Shown: positions 23,462 to 32,776, numbered from the stretch's first letter. The stretch: DNA of 34,642 nucleotides from Bradyrhizobium oropedii (GCF_020889685.1 NZ_JACMYO010000080.1:1-34642); one strand, 5' to 3'. Notes: generated from the letters alone by a model not told the origin. Translations and numbers: made by a program.

Positions 23462-25870
23462 TCACGCGCGCAGCGTGCCGCCGGTCTTCTTCGTCACCTC
23501 GGCGACGACCTTGGCCGCAACCGCGTCGATTTCCTGGTCGGTCATCGTCTTCTCACGCGGCTGGATCGTCACCGCGATCGCGATCGACTTCTTGTCGGGA
23601 TCGATGCCCTTGCCTTCGTAGACGTCGAACACGGTCACATCCGTGATCAGCTTCTTGTCGACACCCTGCGCTGCGCGGACGATGTCGCCGGCCTTGACGC
23701 TGCGATCGACGATGAAGGCGAAGTCGCGCGACACCGGCTGGAATGCGGAGAGATCCAGCACCGGCTTGGCACGCGTCGCCCGCTGCTTGCCTTGCGGGAT
23801 GCGTTCGAGGATCACCTCGAACACGATCATCGGGCCGTCGGCGCCGAGCGCTTCGGCCGCACGCGGATGCAGCTCGCCGAAAGTGCCTAGCACGTTCTGC
23901 GGGCCGATCTGGATGGTGCCGGAACGCCCCGGATGCAGCCAGGCCGGGCCGCCGGGGACGATCTGCAGCGCCTGCATCGGCGCGCCGGCAGCCGCCAGCA
24001 CGGCGAAGGCGTCGGCCTTGGCATCCATTGCGTCTGCAACAGCCGAGCCGGTCCAATCGCGTCCGATTCCCTTCGACGAGGCGTAGCCATGGCGCACGCC
24101 GGAGGCGGCGACGAGCTGGTCCTCGGGCTTGTCGCCGCGGAACACCTGGCCGACCTCGAACAGCGCGACATCGGGATAGCCGCGGTTGATGTTGGCCTGG
24201 GTGGCCGCGACGAGGCCGGGCAGCAGGCTCGGCCGCATGTCGGAGAGATCGGCCGCGATCGGGTTGGCGAGCACGAGCTCGCTCTGGCCGCCGCCGAACA
24301 GTTTGGCCGCGTCATTGGTGATGAACGACCAGGTCACGGCCTCCACCATGCCGCGGGCGCCGAGCGCGCGCTTGGCGCGGCGGGTGCGCAGCTGCATCGG
24401 CGTCAGCACCGGCTTGCGCGGCTCTTCGCCACGCTCGAACGGCGTCATCGGCACCTTGTCGACGCCGACGATGCGCACGATTTCCTCGACGATGTCGGCC
24501 TTGCCCTGCACGTCGGTGCGCCAGGACGGGATCGCGATCTTCACGACGGGGCCGTTGCCGGCCAGCATGAAGCCGAGCCGGGTGAGGATCAGCTTCACCT
24601 CGACCAGCGGCACCTCGATGCCGGCGAGACGCTTGACCTCCGTAAGCGGGAAGTCGATGACGCGATCCTCGCCGAACTGCTTGCCGACCACGACGTTCTC
24701 GGACGGCGTGCCGCCGCAGAGATCCAGCACCAGCTTGGTGGCGAGCTCGAGCCCGGGCACCATGAAGGCTGGGTCGACGCCGCGCTCGAAACGATAACGC
24801 GCGTCCGAATTGATGCCGAGCTTGCGGCCGGTCTGCGCGATGTTGATCTCGTTCCACAGCGCCGATTCGATCAGCACGTCGGTCGTGTTGTCGTCGCAGC
24901 CCGAGGCCTCGCCGCCCATGATGCCGGCGAGCGATTCGACGCCGTGCTCATCCGCGATCACGCAGACATTGCCGTCCAGCGTGTAGGTGCGGCCGTCGAG
25001 CGCGAGCAGCGTCTCGCCATCCTTGGCGTGGCGGACGGTGAGGTTGCCCTGCACCTTCCTGGCGTCGAATACGTGCAGCGGGCGCGCGCGGTCGTAGGTC
25101 ATGAAGTTGGTGATGTCGACCAGCGCGTTGATCGGACGCAGGCCGATCGAGGTCAGCCGCTTCTGCAGCCATTCCGGCGACGGGCCGTTCTTGACGCCGC
25201 GCACCAGCCGCAGCGCGAAGCCCGGGCACAGCGAAGCGTCTTCCACCTTCACCTGGACCGGGCAAGGGAATTCACCCTTGATCGGCTTGATGCCGGGGTC
25301 CTTGAACTTGCCCATGTCGGCAGCGGACAGGTCGCGCGCGATGCCGTGCACGCCGGTGCAGTCCTGCCGGTTCGGCGTCAAATTGATCTCGATCATGGGA
25401 TCGCCGAGCCCGGCCCAGTCGGCATAGCCCTTGCCGAGCGGCGCGTCGGCCGGCAGCTCCATGATGCCGTCATGGTCTTCCGAGATCTGCAATTCGGCCG
25501 CCGAGCACAGCATGCCGCGGCTCTCGACGCCGCGGATGGTGCCGACGCCGAGCGTGATGTTCTTGCCCGGAATATAGGTGCCGGGCGGCGAGAACACGCT
25601 GATCAACCCGGCCCGCGCATTCGGCGCACCGCACACCACCTGAACCGGCGCGCCACCGTCGCCGGTGTCGACCATGCATACGCGCAGACGATCCGCATTC
25701 GGATGCTGCTCGGCCGAGATCACGCGCGCGATAGTGAACGGCGCCAGTGCCTTCGCCTTGTCCTCGATGTTCTCGACCTCGAGCCCGATCATGGTGAGCT
25801 TGTCGGCGAGCTTCTCGAGCGGCTCATCGGTCTCGAGATGTTCCTTCAGCCAGGAGAGGGTGAACTTCAC
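23462..25870 (-). CDS. pheT: Phenylalanine-tRNA ligase beta subunit
   Basis: PheT pairs with PheS in an alpha2-beta2 enzyme that charges tRNA-Phe. The 802-residue protein is full length. It has the N-terminal MKFTLSWLKEHLETD and an EMAP-like tRNA-binding domain (about 40-150, with ERHPNADRL-like QHPNADRLRVC). The B3/B4 editing domain follows, then the B5 domain (about 405-480), the catalytic-like core, and the C-terminal ferredoxin-like anticodon-binding domain (about 705-802, FQPVSRDFAFIVD to the end). It starts 76 bp after the pheS stop on the same strand. Confidence 0.98.
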   Translation of the reverse strand: MKFTLSWLKEHLETDEPLEKLADKLTMIGLEVENIEDKAKALAPFTIARVISAEQHPNADRLRVCMVDTGDGGAPVQVVCGAPNARAGLISVFSPPGTYIPGKNITLGVGTIRGVESRGMLCSAAELQISEDHDGIMELPADAPLGKGYADWAGLGDPMIEINLTPNRQDCTGVHGIARDLSAADMGKFKDPGIKPIKGEFPCPVQVKVEDASLCPGFALRLVRGVKNGPSPEWLQKRLTSIGLRPINALVDITNFMTYDRARPLHVFDARKVQGNLTVRHAKDGETLLALDGRTYTLDGNVCVIADEHGVESLAGIMGGEASGCDDNTTDVLIESALWNEINIAQTGRKLGINSDARYRFERGVDPAFMVPGLELATKLVLDLCGGTPSENVVVGKQFGEDRVIDFPLTEVKRLAGIEVPLVEVKLILTRLGFMLAGNGPVVKIAIPSWRTDVQGKADIVEEIVRIVGVDKVPMTPFERGEEPRKPVLTPMQLRTRRAKRALGARGMVEAVTWSFITNDAAKLFGGGQSELVLANPIAADLSDMRPSLLPGLVAATQANINRGYPDVALFEVGQVFRGDKPEDQLVAASGVRHGYASSKGIGRDWTGSAVADAMDAKADAFAVLAAAGAPMQALQIVPGGPAWLHPGRSGTIQIGPQNVLGTFGELHPRAAEALGADGPMIVFEVILERIPQGKQRATRAKPVLDLSAFQPVSRDFAFIVDRSVKAGDIVRAAQGVDKKLITDVTVFDVYEGKGIDPDKKSIAIAVTIQPREKTMTDQEIDAVAAKVVAEVTKKTGGTLRA

Positions 25871-25946
25871 GGCTGCATGCCTCGGTTCTTGTTGGTGTTG
25901 ACTAGGTTGTCTTGGCTCTTCGCAACATCGCGCGCAGGCGCAGACA

Positions 25947-27029
25947 TCACGTGCTCAGCCCGCCCGCGATGGTCGGGATGTCGAGCGGCTTGAAGCCGTA
26001 GTGGTTGAGCCAGCGGATGTCGTTCTCGAACAGCTGGCGGAGATCGGCGATGCCGTATTTCAGCATCGCGATGCGGTCGAGGCCCATGCCCCAGGCAAAA
26101 CCCTGGTAGACGTCGGGATCGATGCCGCAGGCGCGCAGCACGTTCGGGTGCACCATGCCGCAGCCGAGGATCTCCATCCAGTCCTCGCCTTCGCCGAAGC
26201 GGATCTCGCCCTTGTCGCGGCGGCACTGGATGTCGACCTCGAGCGACGGCTCGGTGAACGGGAAGAACGACGGCCGGAACCGCATGTTGATGTGGTCGAC
26301 CTCGAAGAACGCCTTGCAGAACTCGTGCAGGATCCATTTGAGGTGGCCGAGATGCGAGCCCTTGTCGATGACGAGGCCTTCGACCTGGTGGAATTGCGGC
26401 GTATGCGTCGCATCGGAATCGATGCGATAGGTGCGGCCCGGGCAGATCACGCGGATCGGCGGCTTCTGGCTCAGCATCGTGCGCACCTGCACCGGCGAGG
26501 TGTGGGTGCGCAACAGCCTGCGCGAGCCGTCTTCCTTCGGATTGAAGAAGAAGGTGTCGTGCATCTCGCGGGCGGGATGGCCGATCGGGAAGTTCAGCTT
26601 GGTGAAGTTGTAATCGTCGGTCTCGATGTCGGGACCTTCGGCGATTGCAAATCCCATGTCGGCGAAGATGGTGTTGACCTCATCGAACACCTGGCTCAGC
26701 GGATGGATGCGGCCGGTCTCCGCCGGCGCCTCGCGCAGCGGCAGCGTGACGTCGATGGTCTCGGCGGCGAGGCGTGCATCGAGCGCGGCCGCCTTCAGCA
26801 CGTCACGCTTCGCCGCGAGCGCCAGCGTCACCGCGTCCTTGGCGAGGTTGATCTTGGCGCCTTCGGTCTTGCGCTCCTCCGGCGACATCTTGCCGAGGGT
26901 GGCAAGCAGGGCCGAGATCGAGCCCTTCTTGCCGAGGGCCGCGACGCGCACCGCCTCGAGGGCGGCTTCGTCGCCGGCTGAGGCGATCTGGTCGAGGATG
27001 GATTTTTCGAGCGTTGCGAGGTCGGACAC
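25947..27029 (-). CDS. pheS: Phenylalanine-tRNA ligase alpha subunit
   Basis: PheS is the catalytic class II subunit. It has the N-terminal coiled coil (SDLATLEKSILDQ to about 100), motif 2 in the FHQVEGLVIDKG region, and motif 3 as AWGMGLDRIAMLKYGI near the C-terminus. I choose GTG 27029 (360 residues, opening SDLATLEKS) because AGGA lies seven bases upstream. The in-frame TTG at 27035 would sit right against that site. pheT follows. No phenylalanine-rich leader peptide was found, though a hairpin followed by TTTTT is readable on this strand near 27157-27195. Confidence 0.97.
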   Translation of the reverse strand: MSDLATLEKSILDQIASAGDEAALEAVRVAALGKKGSISALLATLGKMSPEERKTEGAKINLAKDAVTLALAAKRDVLKAAALDARLAAETIDVTLPLREAPAETGRIHPLSQVFDEVNTIFADMGFAIAEGPDIETDDYNFTKLNFPIGHPAREMHDTFFFNPKEDGSRRLLRTHTSPVQVRTMLSQKPPIRVICPGRTYRIDSDATHTPQFHQVEGLVIDKGSHLGHLKWILHEFCKAFFEVDHINMRFRPSFFPFTEPSLEVDIQCRRDKGEIRFGEGEDWMEILGCGMVHPNVLRACGIDPDVYQGFAWGMGLDRIAMLKYGIADLRQLFENDIRWLNHYGFKPLDIPTIAGGLST

Positions 27030-27250
27030 GGTCAATTCCTGCGCTTGAGCGGCGCATGGTCTGATGGGAAGAACCGGGAAGCGAACCGGACCTCGCCTTG
27101 CGGACCATGCACGAAAATTCGGCTGGGTTGTCGCCGCCCGAAGGCCGTAACGTCAAGCAAAAAGCCGGTCATTTCGGGCCCAGCGGCCGGCGGCATTGAA
27201 CCCGGTGACGCGGGCGTGGGACCAAGGGGGAGTTCAAGGAGACCCACGCG

Positions 27251-27661
27251 ATGTTGCTGCGATCTTGCCTGGCCGTGCCGGCGGTCCTGTTGATGCTCGG
27301 AACGGCACATGCCGCGACCGAGGAATGTCCCGCCAAATCGACCCAGATGGACGACATCATCGCAGAGCTCGAGAAGGCGCCGAGCTGCAACCGCGCGATG
27401 AAGGTCTTCGAGGCGTGCGAATACGGCGCCAGCGGAGACGTCCAGTTCGGCGAAGCGGTCGAGAAGAAATGCGAGGCGGACTTCCTGTCCGGCCTCAAGG
27501 GCGCACCGAAGCGGACGTACCAGCACGAGATGCAGGCCTGCGACCGCAAGTACCAGAATGAATCCGGCACCATGTACCGCTCATTCACGGCATTCTGCCG
27601 GGCGATCGTCGCGCAGCGCTATTCGCAGAAGGCGCTGAAAGCGGGCCCGAAAGCCCGCTAG
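27251..27661 (+). CDS. Small secreted cysteine-rich protein of unknown function
   Basis: The 136-residue product has a clear Sec signal peptide (LLRSCLAVPAVLLMLGTAHA, likely cut after residue 21). The mature domain has six cysteines (26, 46, 56, 74, 97, 116) that could form three disulfides in the periplasm. AAGGAG at 27236-27241, nine bases before the ATG, supports the start. I do not recognise the family; the cysteine spacing and small size loosely recall LprI or DUF1311-type proteins. It stands alone on the + strand between leftward rplT and pheS, converging on rplT with 15 bp between stops. Confidence 0.8.
   Translation: MLLRSCLAVPAVLLMLGTAHAATEECPAKSTQMDDIIAELEKAPSCNRAMKVFEACEYGASGDVQFGEAVEKKCEADFLSGLKGAPKRTYQHEMQACDRKYQNESGTMYRSFTAFCRAIVAQRYSQKALKAGPKAR
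27640..27659. terminator. Bidirectional hairpin over the stop codon of the secreted-protein gene
   Basis: AGCGGGC-CCGAAA-GCCCGCT is a perfect 7-bp stem formed by the last codons of the secreted-protein gene, 17 bp from the rplT stop. On the minus strand it is followed by CTTTC. The position between convergent genes fits a shared terminator, but T-runs are short. Confidence 0.5.
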
Positions 27662-27676
27662 AAGCTCCCGCCAGGA

Positions 27677-28036
27677 TCAGGCTGCGAGGGCAGCCTTGGC
27701 CTTCTCGGCGATCGCCTGGAACGCAGCCGGCTCGGCGATGGCGAGATCCGACAGCACCTTGCGGTCGACGACGATGCCCGACTTGGACAGGCCGTTGATA
27801 AACACGCTGTAGGTCATGCCGAACGGACGGACCGCGGCGTTGATGCGCTGGATCCAGAGCGCGCGGAAGGTGCGCTTCTTGCGCTTGCGGTCGCGGAAGG
27901 CGTACTGGCCGGCCTTTTCGACCGCCTGCTTGGCGGTGCGGATGGTGTTCTTGCGGCGGCCGTAATAGCCCTTGGCGGCCTTGAAGACTTTCTTGTGCTT
28001 GGCGTGAGAGGTCACACCGCGTTTGACGCGAGACAT
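27677..28036 (-). CDS. rplT: 50S ribosomal protein L20
   Basis: L20 is a 23S rRNA-binding protein needed early in 50S assembly. The 119-residue protein matches the family end to end: the basic N-terminal helix MSRVKRGVTSHAKHKKVFK, then KGYYGRRKNTIRTAKQAVEKAGQYAFRDR, and WIQRINAAVRPFGMTYSVFI. It follows rpmI by 77 bp. In E. coli L20 represses its own operon by binding an rRNA-like leader; I could not identify such a structure by eye. Confidence 0.98.
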   Translation of the reverse strand: MSRVKRGVTSHAKHKKVFKAAKGYYGRRKNTIRTAKQAVEKAGQYAFRDRKRKKRTFRALWIQRINAAVRPFGMTYSVFINGLSKSGIVVDRKVLSDLAIAEPAAFQAIAEKAKAALAA

Positions 28037-28113
28037 GACGGAAATCCTTGAGATCTAGAAGAAGTGACGGGGCGCCGCGCTTGAGGCGGCCGGGTTCACG
28101 CAGCTGAGCGCGA

Positions 28114-28314
28114 TCAGGCGTTCGGCAAGAAGTACTTCTTGACGTTGTCGCCGTCGGTCTTGAACAGCACGCGGGTGCCGCGGAGCTGACGGATCTGCTT
28201 CTTCGTCCGCTTGATCATGCCGTGGCGCTTGCCGCGCTGGGCGTGCATGACTTTGCCAGTGGCAGTCACCTTGAAGCGCTTTTTAGCGCCCGACTTGGTC
28301 TTCAACTTGGGCAT
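28114..28314 (-). CDS. rpmI: 50S ribosomal protein L35
   Basis: The 66-residue, very basic protein matches L35: MPKLKTKSGAKKRFKVTATG at the start, GKRHGMIKRTKKQIRQLRG in the middle, and VKKYFLPNA at the end. It lies between infC and rplT in the usual order. The 288-bp gap to infC, with a terminator-like hairpin at 28550-28572, suggests rpmI-rplT has its own promoter in addition to read-through. Confidence 0.98.
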   Translation of the reverse strand: MPKLKTKSGAKKRFKVTATGKVMHAQRGKRHGMIKRTKKQIRQLRGTRVLFKTDGDNVKKYFLPNA

Positions 28315-28549
28315 TTAGCTCTCCTGTCGCCCAACACGAATATCGCCCAAAGAGGCGTTCGGCCGGCTAAAATGCTCGTTAGAGCGTTGAAAGTGCTATG
28401 GTTATTTCCGAATTGAAAGAACCTGCACTGAACGTCGCCACGGCAGCCCTTGATCAGCCGGGCGGCGAAGGCCTGGCTTATGACAGAGGATCGGCGGTTT
28501 TGCAACGTTTCAGGTAGCTAAACTACGGGAGCCCCCTAGACACGAAACG

Positions 28550-28572
28550 GCCCGCCAGAGGGTCTGACGGGC
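28550..28572 (-). terminator. Hairpin after infC
   Basis: On the minus strand, GCCCGTCAGA pairs with TCTGGCGGGC (one G-T pair) around a 3-nt loop, about 30 bp after the infC stop. It is followed by CGTTTCGT. The stem is strong but the T-run is poor, so it may be a partial attenuator between infC and rpmI or a 3' stabiliser. Confidence 0.6.
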
Positions 28573-28604
28573 TGCTTCATTTTCAGCAAAGCGACGAATT
28601 CGAA

Positions 28605-29144
<540 letters not shown>

Positions 29145-29150
29145 GGGTAA

Positions 29151-29158
29151 CTCTCCAA
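29151..29158 (-). promoter_or_regulatory. Ribosome binding site that fixes the AUU start of infC
   Basis: TTGGAGAG on the minus strand is separated by six bases from the ATT at 29144. It supports the rare initiation codon. Confidence 0.8.
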
Positions 29159-29372
29159 AGTTGTGAAAGGGAAGGCGGATATTTTGAAGCAAGACGCTGC
29201 GACGGGCAAGCGAACTCGCTCTTTTACGCGGCAAAACCGTCAATTGCGAGGCATTTTGGCCACGCCCGGCACATATAGCGGGCGCGCCTGCTCTGCAAGG
29301 CGGGCCTGCTGCCGTTGACCGCTGCCGCGCGACGATTGAAAAGCAGGTCTCTGACACGCGAGTGACCAAACC

Positions 29373-30173
29373 ATGAGCCAAACCGCCGCATTCGAGCAGG
29401 AACCCGCCTTCATCGAGGTCGGCGAGGGCAGTTCGGCGCGCCGGATCGCGGTGCGCGCCCGGGCTGGCAGCAATCCCGGGCTGTTCTGGCTCGGCGGCTT
29501 CAAGTCCGACATGACCGGCACCAAGGCGATCGCGCTCGATGCATGGGCGGCTCAGCATGGCCGCAGCTCGGTCAGGTTCGACTATTCCGGCCACGGCGAG
29601 TCCGGCGGCGAATTCGCCGACGGCACGATCGGCCGCTGGCTTGAAGAGAGCGTTGCGGTGTTCTCGCAGTTCTGCAGCGGGCCGCAGGTCGTGATCGGCT
29701 CTTCGATGGGCGGCTGGATGGCGCTGCTGCTGGCGCGCGAGATCGCCAAACGCAGCAAGGCTGGCGGGAATGGCAAGCTCGCCGGCCTCGTGCTGATCGC
29801 GCCGGCGCCCGACTTCACCGAGGAGCTGATGTGGAAGTCCTTCTCGCCGGAGATACGGGCCGAGATCGAGACCAAGGGCATGTGGCTCAGGCCTTCGGAG
29901 TACGGTGACGGCACGCCCTATCCGATCACCCGCAATCTGATCGAGGAGGGCCGCAACCATCTGCTGCTCGGTAGCAAGATCGACGTCGGCTGTCCGGTGC
30001 GCATCCTGCAGGGCGCGCAGGATCCCGACGTGCCGTGGAAGCATGCGTTTGCGCTGGTGCACCGGCTGCCGGCCGAGGACGTGGTGCTGACCATGATCCA
30101 GGACGGCGACCACCGGCTGTCACGGCCACAGGACATCGCGCGCATCATCGCGGCGGTGGCGGAGATCGGCTAA
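29373..30173 (+). CDS. Alpha/beta-hydrolase
   Basis: The 266-residue protein has the alpha/beta-hydrolase layout. FWLGGFKSDMTGTKA forms the oxyanion-hole region, and FDYSGHGESGG follows. The nucleophile elbow is GSSMGG, with S111 as the likely nucleophile. An acid lies in ILQGAQDPDVPW (about residues 208-220), and the histidine is in IQDGDHRLS near residue 250. The sequence recalls the ABHD10 type of serine hydrolase (thioesterase or depalmitoylase); the substrate is unknown and no signal peptide is present. It diverges from infC, and the SnoaL-like gene follows 23 bp downstream. Confidence 0.9.
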   Translation: MSQTAAFEQEPAFIEVGEGSSARRIAVRARAGSNPGLFWLGGFKSDMTGTKAIALDAWAAQHGRSSVRFDYSGHGESGGEFADGTIGRWLEESVAVFSQFCSGPQVVIGSSMGGWMALLLAREIAKRSKAGGNGKLAGLVLIAPAPDFTEELMWKSFSPEIRAEIETKGMWLRPSEYGDGTPYPITRNLIEEGRNHLLLGSKIDVGCPVRILQGAQDPDVPWKHAFALVHRLPAEDVVLTMIQDGDHRLSRPQDIARIIAAVAEIG

Positions 30174-30196
30174 GCTCCCTGCACAGGGAGAAGCCA

Positions 30197-30664
30197 ATGG
30201 ACACCACAACAATGCTGCGCGCGTTCTGCGACGCGGTCGAACAGCGCAACGGCAAGGCCTTTGCCGATCTCTTCACCGAGGACGGCGTCTATCACGACGT
30301 GTTCTACGGCGCCTTCGAGGGCCATGCGAAGATCGCCGAGATGATCGACGACTGGTTCTACCGGACGGCGACCGATTTCCGCTGGGTCATGCACGATCCC
30401 GTCAGCGACGGCAAAACGCTCTACGCGCGCTACACGTTCAGCTACCGCTCGACCCTGCCGGAGGCCAAGGGGGCCCGCGCGATGTTCGAGGGCGTCGCGA
30501 TCATGCGGCTGCGCGACGGCAAGATCACGGAGTATCACGAGGTCGCCAACACCGCGCCCGCCTTCGTCGATCTGAACTTCGCGCCGGAACGGATCGCCAA
30601 GATCGTCGGCAAGCAGGGCACAGCGCTCAGGGCGCGGCCGGAGATGCAGCGGCATCTCGTGTGA
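30197..30664 (+). CDS. SnoaL-like / NTF2-fold protein
   Basis: The 155-residue protein has the NTF2-like pattern: helix LRAFCDAVEQRNGKAFADLFTED, then YHDVFYGAFEGHAKIAEMIDDWF. Strands ALYARYTFSYRST-like and FEGVAIMRLRDGKITEYHEVAN follow. Members are small isomerases, hydrolases or ligand-binding proteins, so no reaction can be assigned. ATG 30197 is chosen because AGGGAGAAG lies just upstream (30185-30193); the frame extends further left into the hydrolase gene without family resemblance. It is probably co-transcribed with that hydrolase. Confidence 0.87.
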   Translation: MDTTTMLRAFCDAVEQRNGKAFADLFTEDGVYHDVFYGAFEGHAKIAEMIDDWFYRTATDFRWVMHDPVSDGKTLYARYTFSYRSTLPEAKGARAMFEGVAIMRLRDGKITEYHEVANTAPAFVDLNFAPERIAKIVGKQGTALRARPEMQRHLV

Positions 30665-30685
30665 GTTGCGACGTGATCCATCCGT

Positions 30686-30791
30686 CGTCATTCCGGGGCG
30701 CGCGAAGCGCGAGCCCGGAATCCATTTCTCCGTTCGTCGCTGCGGCCCGATGGATTCCGGGCTCGATGCTGCGCATCGCCCCGGAATGACG
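30686..30791. repeat. Palindromic intergenic repeat, family C
   Basis: The left arm CGTCATTCCGGGGCGC...GAGCCCGGAATCCAT pairs with the right arm ATGGATTCCGGGCTC...GCCCCGGAATGACG almost perfectly. It lies between the convergent SnoaL-like and thioesterase genes. A degenerate half-copy is near 21450-21490. Confidence 0.85.
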
Positions 30792-30803
30792 GCGGAGGGA
30801 ATT

Positions 30804-31601
30804 TTACGGCGGCGGCGGATTGGTCATCGGCTTGCGCTGGGCGAGCGCCGCTACGGTCGAGGTGCCGATCGGGCCTTTCTCGTCATAGAGCCAGCATTCG
30901 CCGATCGCGATGCCGTCGGTGGCATGATGGTTGACGACCTCGAAGCCGATCCAGTTGGTCACCGGCAGACGGTGCAGATAGATCGTGACGTCGCTGTTGA
31001 TGTAGCCGAGGCCCTGGTCGCCGGCATTGGCGAAGGGGCTGGCGAAATCCGCGCCGGTCGCGACATGGACGAACGGCGTCATCTTCACGCCGGCGACGAG
31101 CTCGCGGACTTCGCTCATCCAGAGCCTTCGCTCGCCGAGCGAGCCCATGTGTCCTGTGATCGGCCGCGTCTCCCATTTGCCGTTCATGCCAAGCCTCGGA
31201 TCGGCCGGCTTCGGAATGTCTGCCGGCGCCGGCACCTGCCAGTTCGGCGGCGACCACACATTTCCCGGCGCATTTTCCGTCCTGCGGAACAACTGGCAGG
31301 AGGCGCGCGCCATGCTGGTGCCGCCGGAGACAAACTCGGCCTCGATCATCTTGATGCGCATGCCGTCGCGCACCAGCTTGGTCGTCACCTCGATCGGCGT
31401 CGTGATGTTGGGCAGCCGGAACATATCGACCGTCAGCCGCGCGGGGACGAAATCGTCGGAGCCGTGACGCTCCTCGATGACGAATGCGAGCAGGCCGATC
31501 ACGACGCGGCCGTGCAGGGATTCCGGACTCCACGGTCCGTTCGCAACGGCCGTCGGCATGAAGCCGTCGCCGTGTCTGGTGAAAAATGGCTGGTTTGTCA
31601 T
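30804..31601 (-). CDS. Acyl-CoA thioesterase-like double hotdog protein
   Basis: The 265-residue protein resembles TesB-type thioesterases. The N-terminal hotdog half includes LHGRVVIGLLAFVIEERHG, PARLTVDMFRLPNITTPIEV and SGGTSMARASCQLFRR. The C-terminal half includes NSDVTIYLHRLPVTNWIGFEV and AIGECWLYDEKGPIGTS, which is typical of the acyl-CoA binding fold. It probably hydrolyses an acyl-CoA in the cytosol, but the chain length is unknown. I use ATG 31601 (TNQPFF), preceded by AAGG; the open frame continues upstream without similarity. It is the last gene of the GST-queG-thioesterase run, 35 bp after queG. Confidence 0.83.
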   Translation of the reverse strand: MTNQPFFTRHGDGFMPTAVANGPWSPESLHGRVVIGLLAFVIEERHGSDDFVPARLTVDMFRLPNITTPIEVTTKLVRDGMRIKMIEAEFVSGGTSMARASCQLFRRTENAPGNVWSPPNWQVPAPADIPKPADPRLGMNGKWETRPITGHMGSLGERRLWMSEVRELVAGVKMTPFVHVATGADFASPFANAGDQGLGYINSDVTIYLHRLPVTNWIGFEVVNHHATDGIAIGECWLYDEKGPIGTSTVAALAQRKPMTNPPPP

Positions 31602-31636
31602 GGCCCATCGACCTTGACGGGAATGGCGCGATGAAA

Positions 31637-32776
31637 TCAAGAGGCGGCCGCGCGCCACTCCTGTTGCACGCTGAGGTCGGGCTCGCCGCCGGACCGCGAT
31701 GCCAGCGTCGCGAACGCATCGCGTGGCATCAGTTGCGACAGCGCCCACACTGCCGCGCCGCGCACCAGCGGGCTGGCGTCGTCGAGCAGACGCTGTGCTT
31801 CGCCGGCAAGGTTCGCATCGCCGGAGTTGCCGATTGCGATCAGCACATTGCGGATGAAGCGATCGCGGCCGATGCGCTTGACCGGCGATTTCGTGAACAG
31901 CGTGCGAAAGGCCGGATCGTCGAGCCGCGCGAGCTCAGCGAGCGCAGGCGCGCGCAACGCATCGCGCGCGGCGAGCTTCTGCTCGCGGCCCGCCTCGGCG
32001 AACTTGTTCCACGGACACACTGCGAGGCAATCGTCGCAGCCATAGATGCGGTTGCCGATGGCCTTGCGGAATTCGTGCGGGATCGGACCCTTGTTCTCGA
32101 TCGTCAGATACGAGATGCAGCGCCGCGCATCGAGCTTGTAGGGCGCGGGAAATGCCGCGGTCGGGCAGATGTCCTGGCAGGCGTTGCAGCTGCCGCAGTG
32201 ATCGGCTTCGCCATCGTCGCACGGCAGCTCGGTGGCAGAATAGATCGCGCCGAGAAACAGCCACGAGCCGAACTCGCGCGACACCAGATTGGTGTGCTTG
32301 CCCTGCCAGCCGATGCCGGCAGCCTGCGCCAGCGGCTTCTCCATCACAGCGGCGGTGTCGACGAACACTTTCACCTCGTCACCGGTCGCAGCATTGAGCC
32401 AGCGCGCCAGAATCTTCAGCCGCTTCTTGATCACGTCGTGATAGTCGTCGCCCTGCGCATAGACCGAGATCGCGCCATGCGATCGACGCGCGAGAATATC
32501 CAGCGGATTGTCATCGGGCCCGTAATTGACGCCGAGCATGATGATCGAGCGTACGCCACCCCACAGCGCGCGCGGATCGGCGCGTCGCTCTGGATTGGTC
32601 GCGAGCCAGTCCATGTCGCCATGGCCGCCGGAGCCGAGGAACTCGAGGAAATATCTTCCGGCCTCGCTGGTCGCATCAGGCGTGGTGAAGCCGATGGCGT
32701 CGAAGCCGAGCGCGCGCGCCTCGCGCCCAAGCGCCGCCTTGAGATCGGACGGAGAGAGCCTGACCGCCTGGTTCAG
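31637..32776 (-). CDS. queG: Epoxyqueuosine reductase QueG
   Basis: QueG is the cobalamin-dependent iron-sulfur enzyme that reduces epoxyqueuosine to queuosine in tRNA. About 379 residues are read. They include the cobalamin-binding N-terminal part (LGFDAIGFTTPD, GVNYGPDDNP, SVYAQGDDYHDVIK with the conserved aspartates) and GIGWQGKHTNLVSREFGSW. Two ferredoxin clusters follow, CGSCNACQDICP and CDDCLAVCP. A C-terminal HEAT-like repeat contains SPLVRGAAVWALSQL. No ATG, GTG or TTG fits the N-terminus, so I place the start at CTG 32776, whose last two bases overlap the TGA of the GST gene. The exact start is uncertain. Confidence 0.93.
   Translation of the reverse strand: MNQAVRLSPSDLKAALGREARALGFDAIGFTTPDATSEAGRYFLEFLGSGGHGDMDWLATNPERRADPRALWGGVRSIIMLGVNYGPDDNPLDILARRSHGAISVYAQGDDYHDVIKKRLKILARWLNAATGDEVKVFVDTAAVMEKPLAQAAGIGWQGKHTNLVSREFGSWLFLGAIYSATELPCDDGEADHCGSCNACQDICPTAAFPAPYKLDARRCISYLTIENKGPIPHEFRKAIGNRIYGCDDCLAVCPWNKFAEAGREQKLAARDALRAPALAELARLDDPAFRTLFTKSPVKRIGRDRFIRNVLIAIGNSGDANLAGEAQRLLDDASPLVRGAAVWALSQLMPRDAFATLASRSGGEPDLSVQQEWRAAAS

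Noticed and set aside
23933..25993. A 686-codon open frame antisense to pheT
   Set aside because: A shadow of pheT; long antisense frames are expected at this GC content.
27157..27200. Possible phenylalanine attenuator upstream of pheS
   Set aside because: There is a weak hairpin followed by TTTTT on the minus strand, but no leader peptide with phenylalanine codons; too little to call.
29145..30113. Upstream extension of the infC frame giving a 502-residue protein
   Set aside because: The extra region is antisense to the alpha/beta-hydrolase, lacks similarity to IF-3, and a good ribosome binding site precedes the AUU start at the conserved N-terminus.
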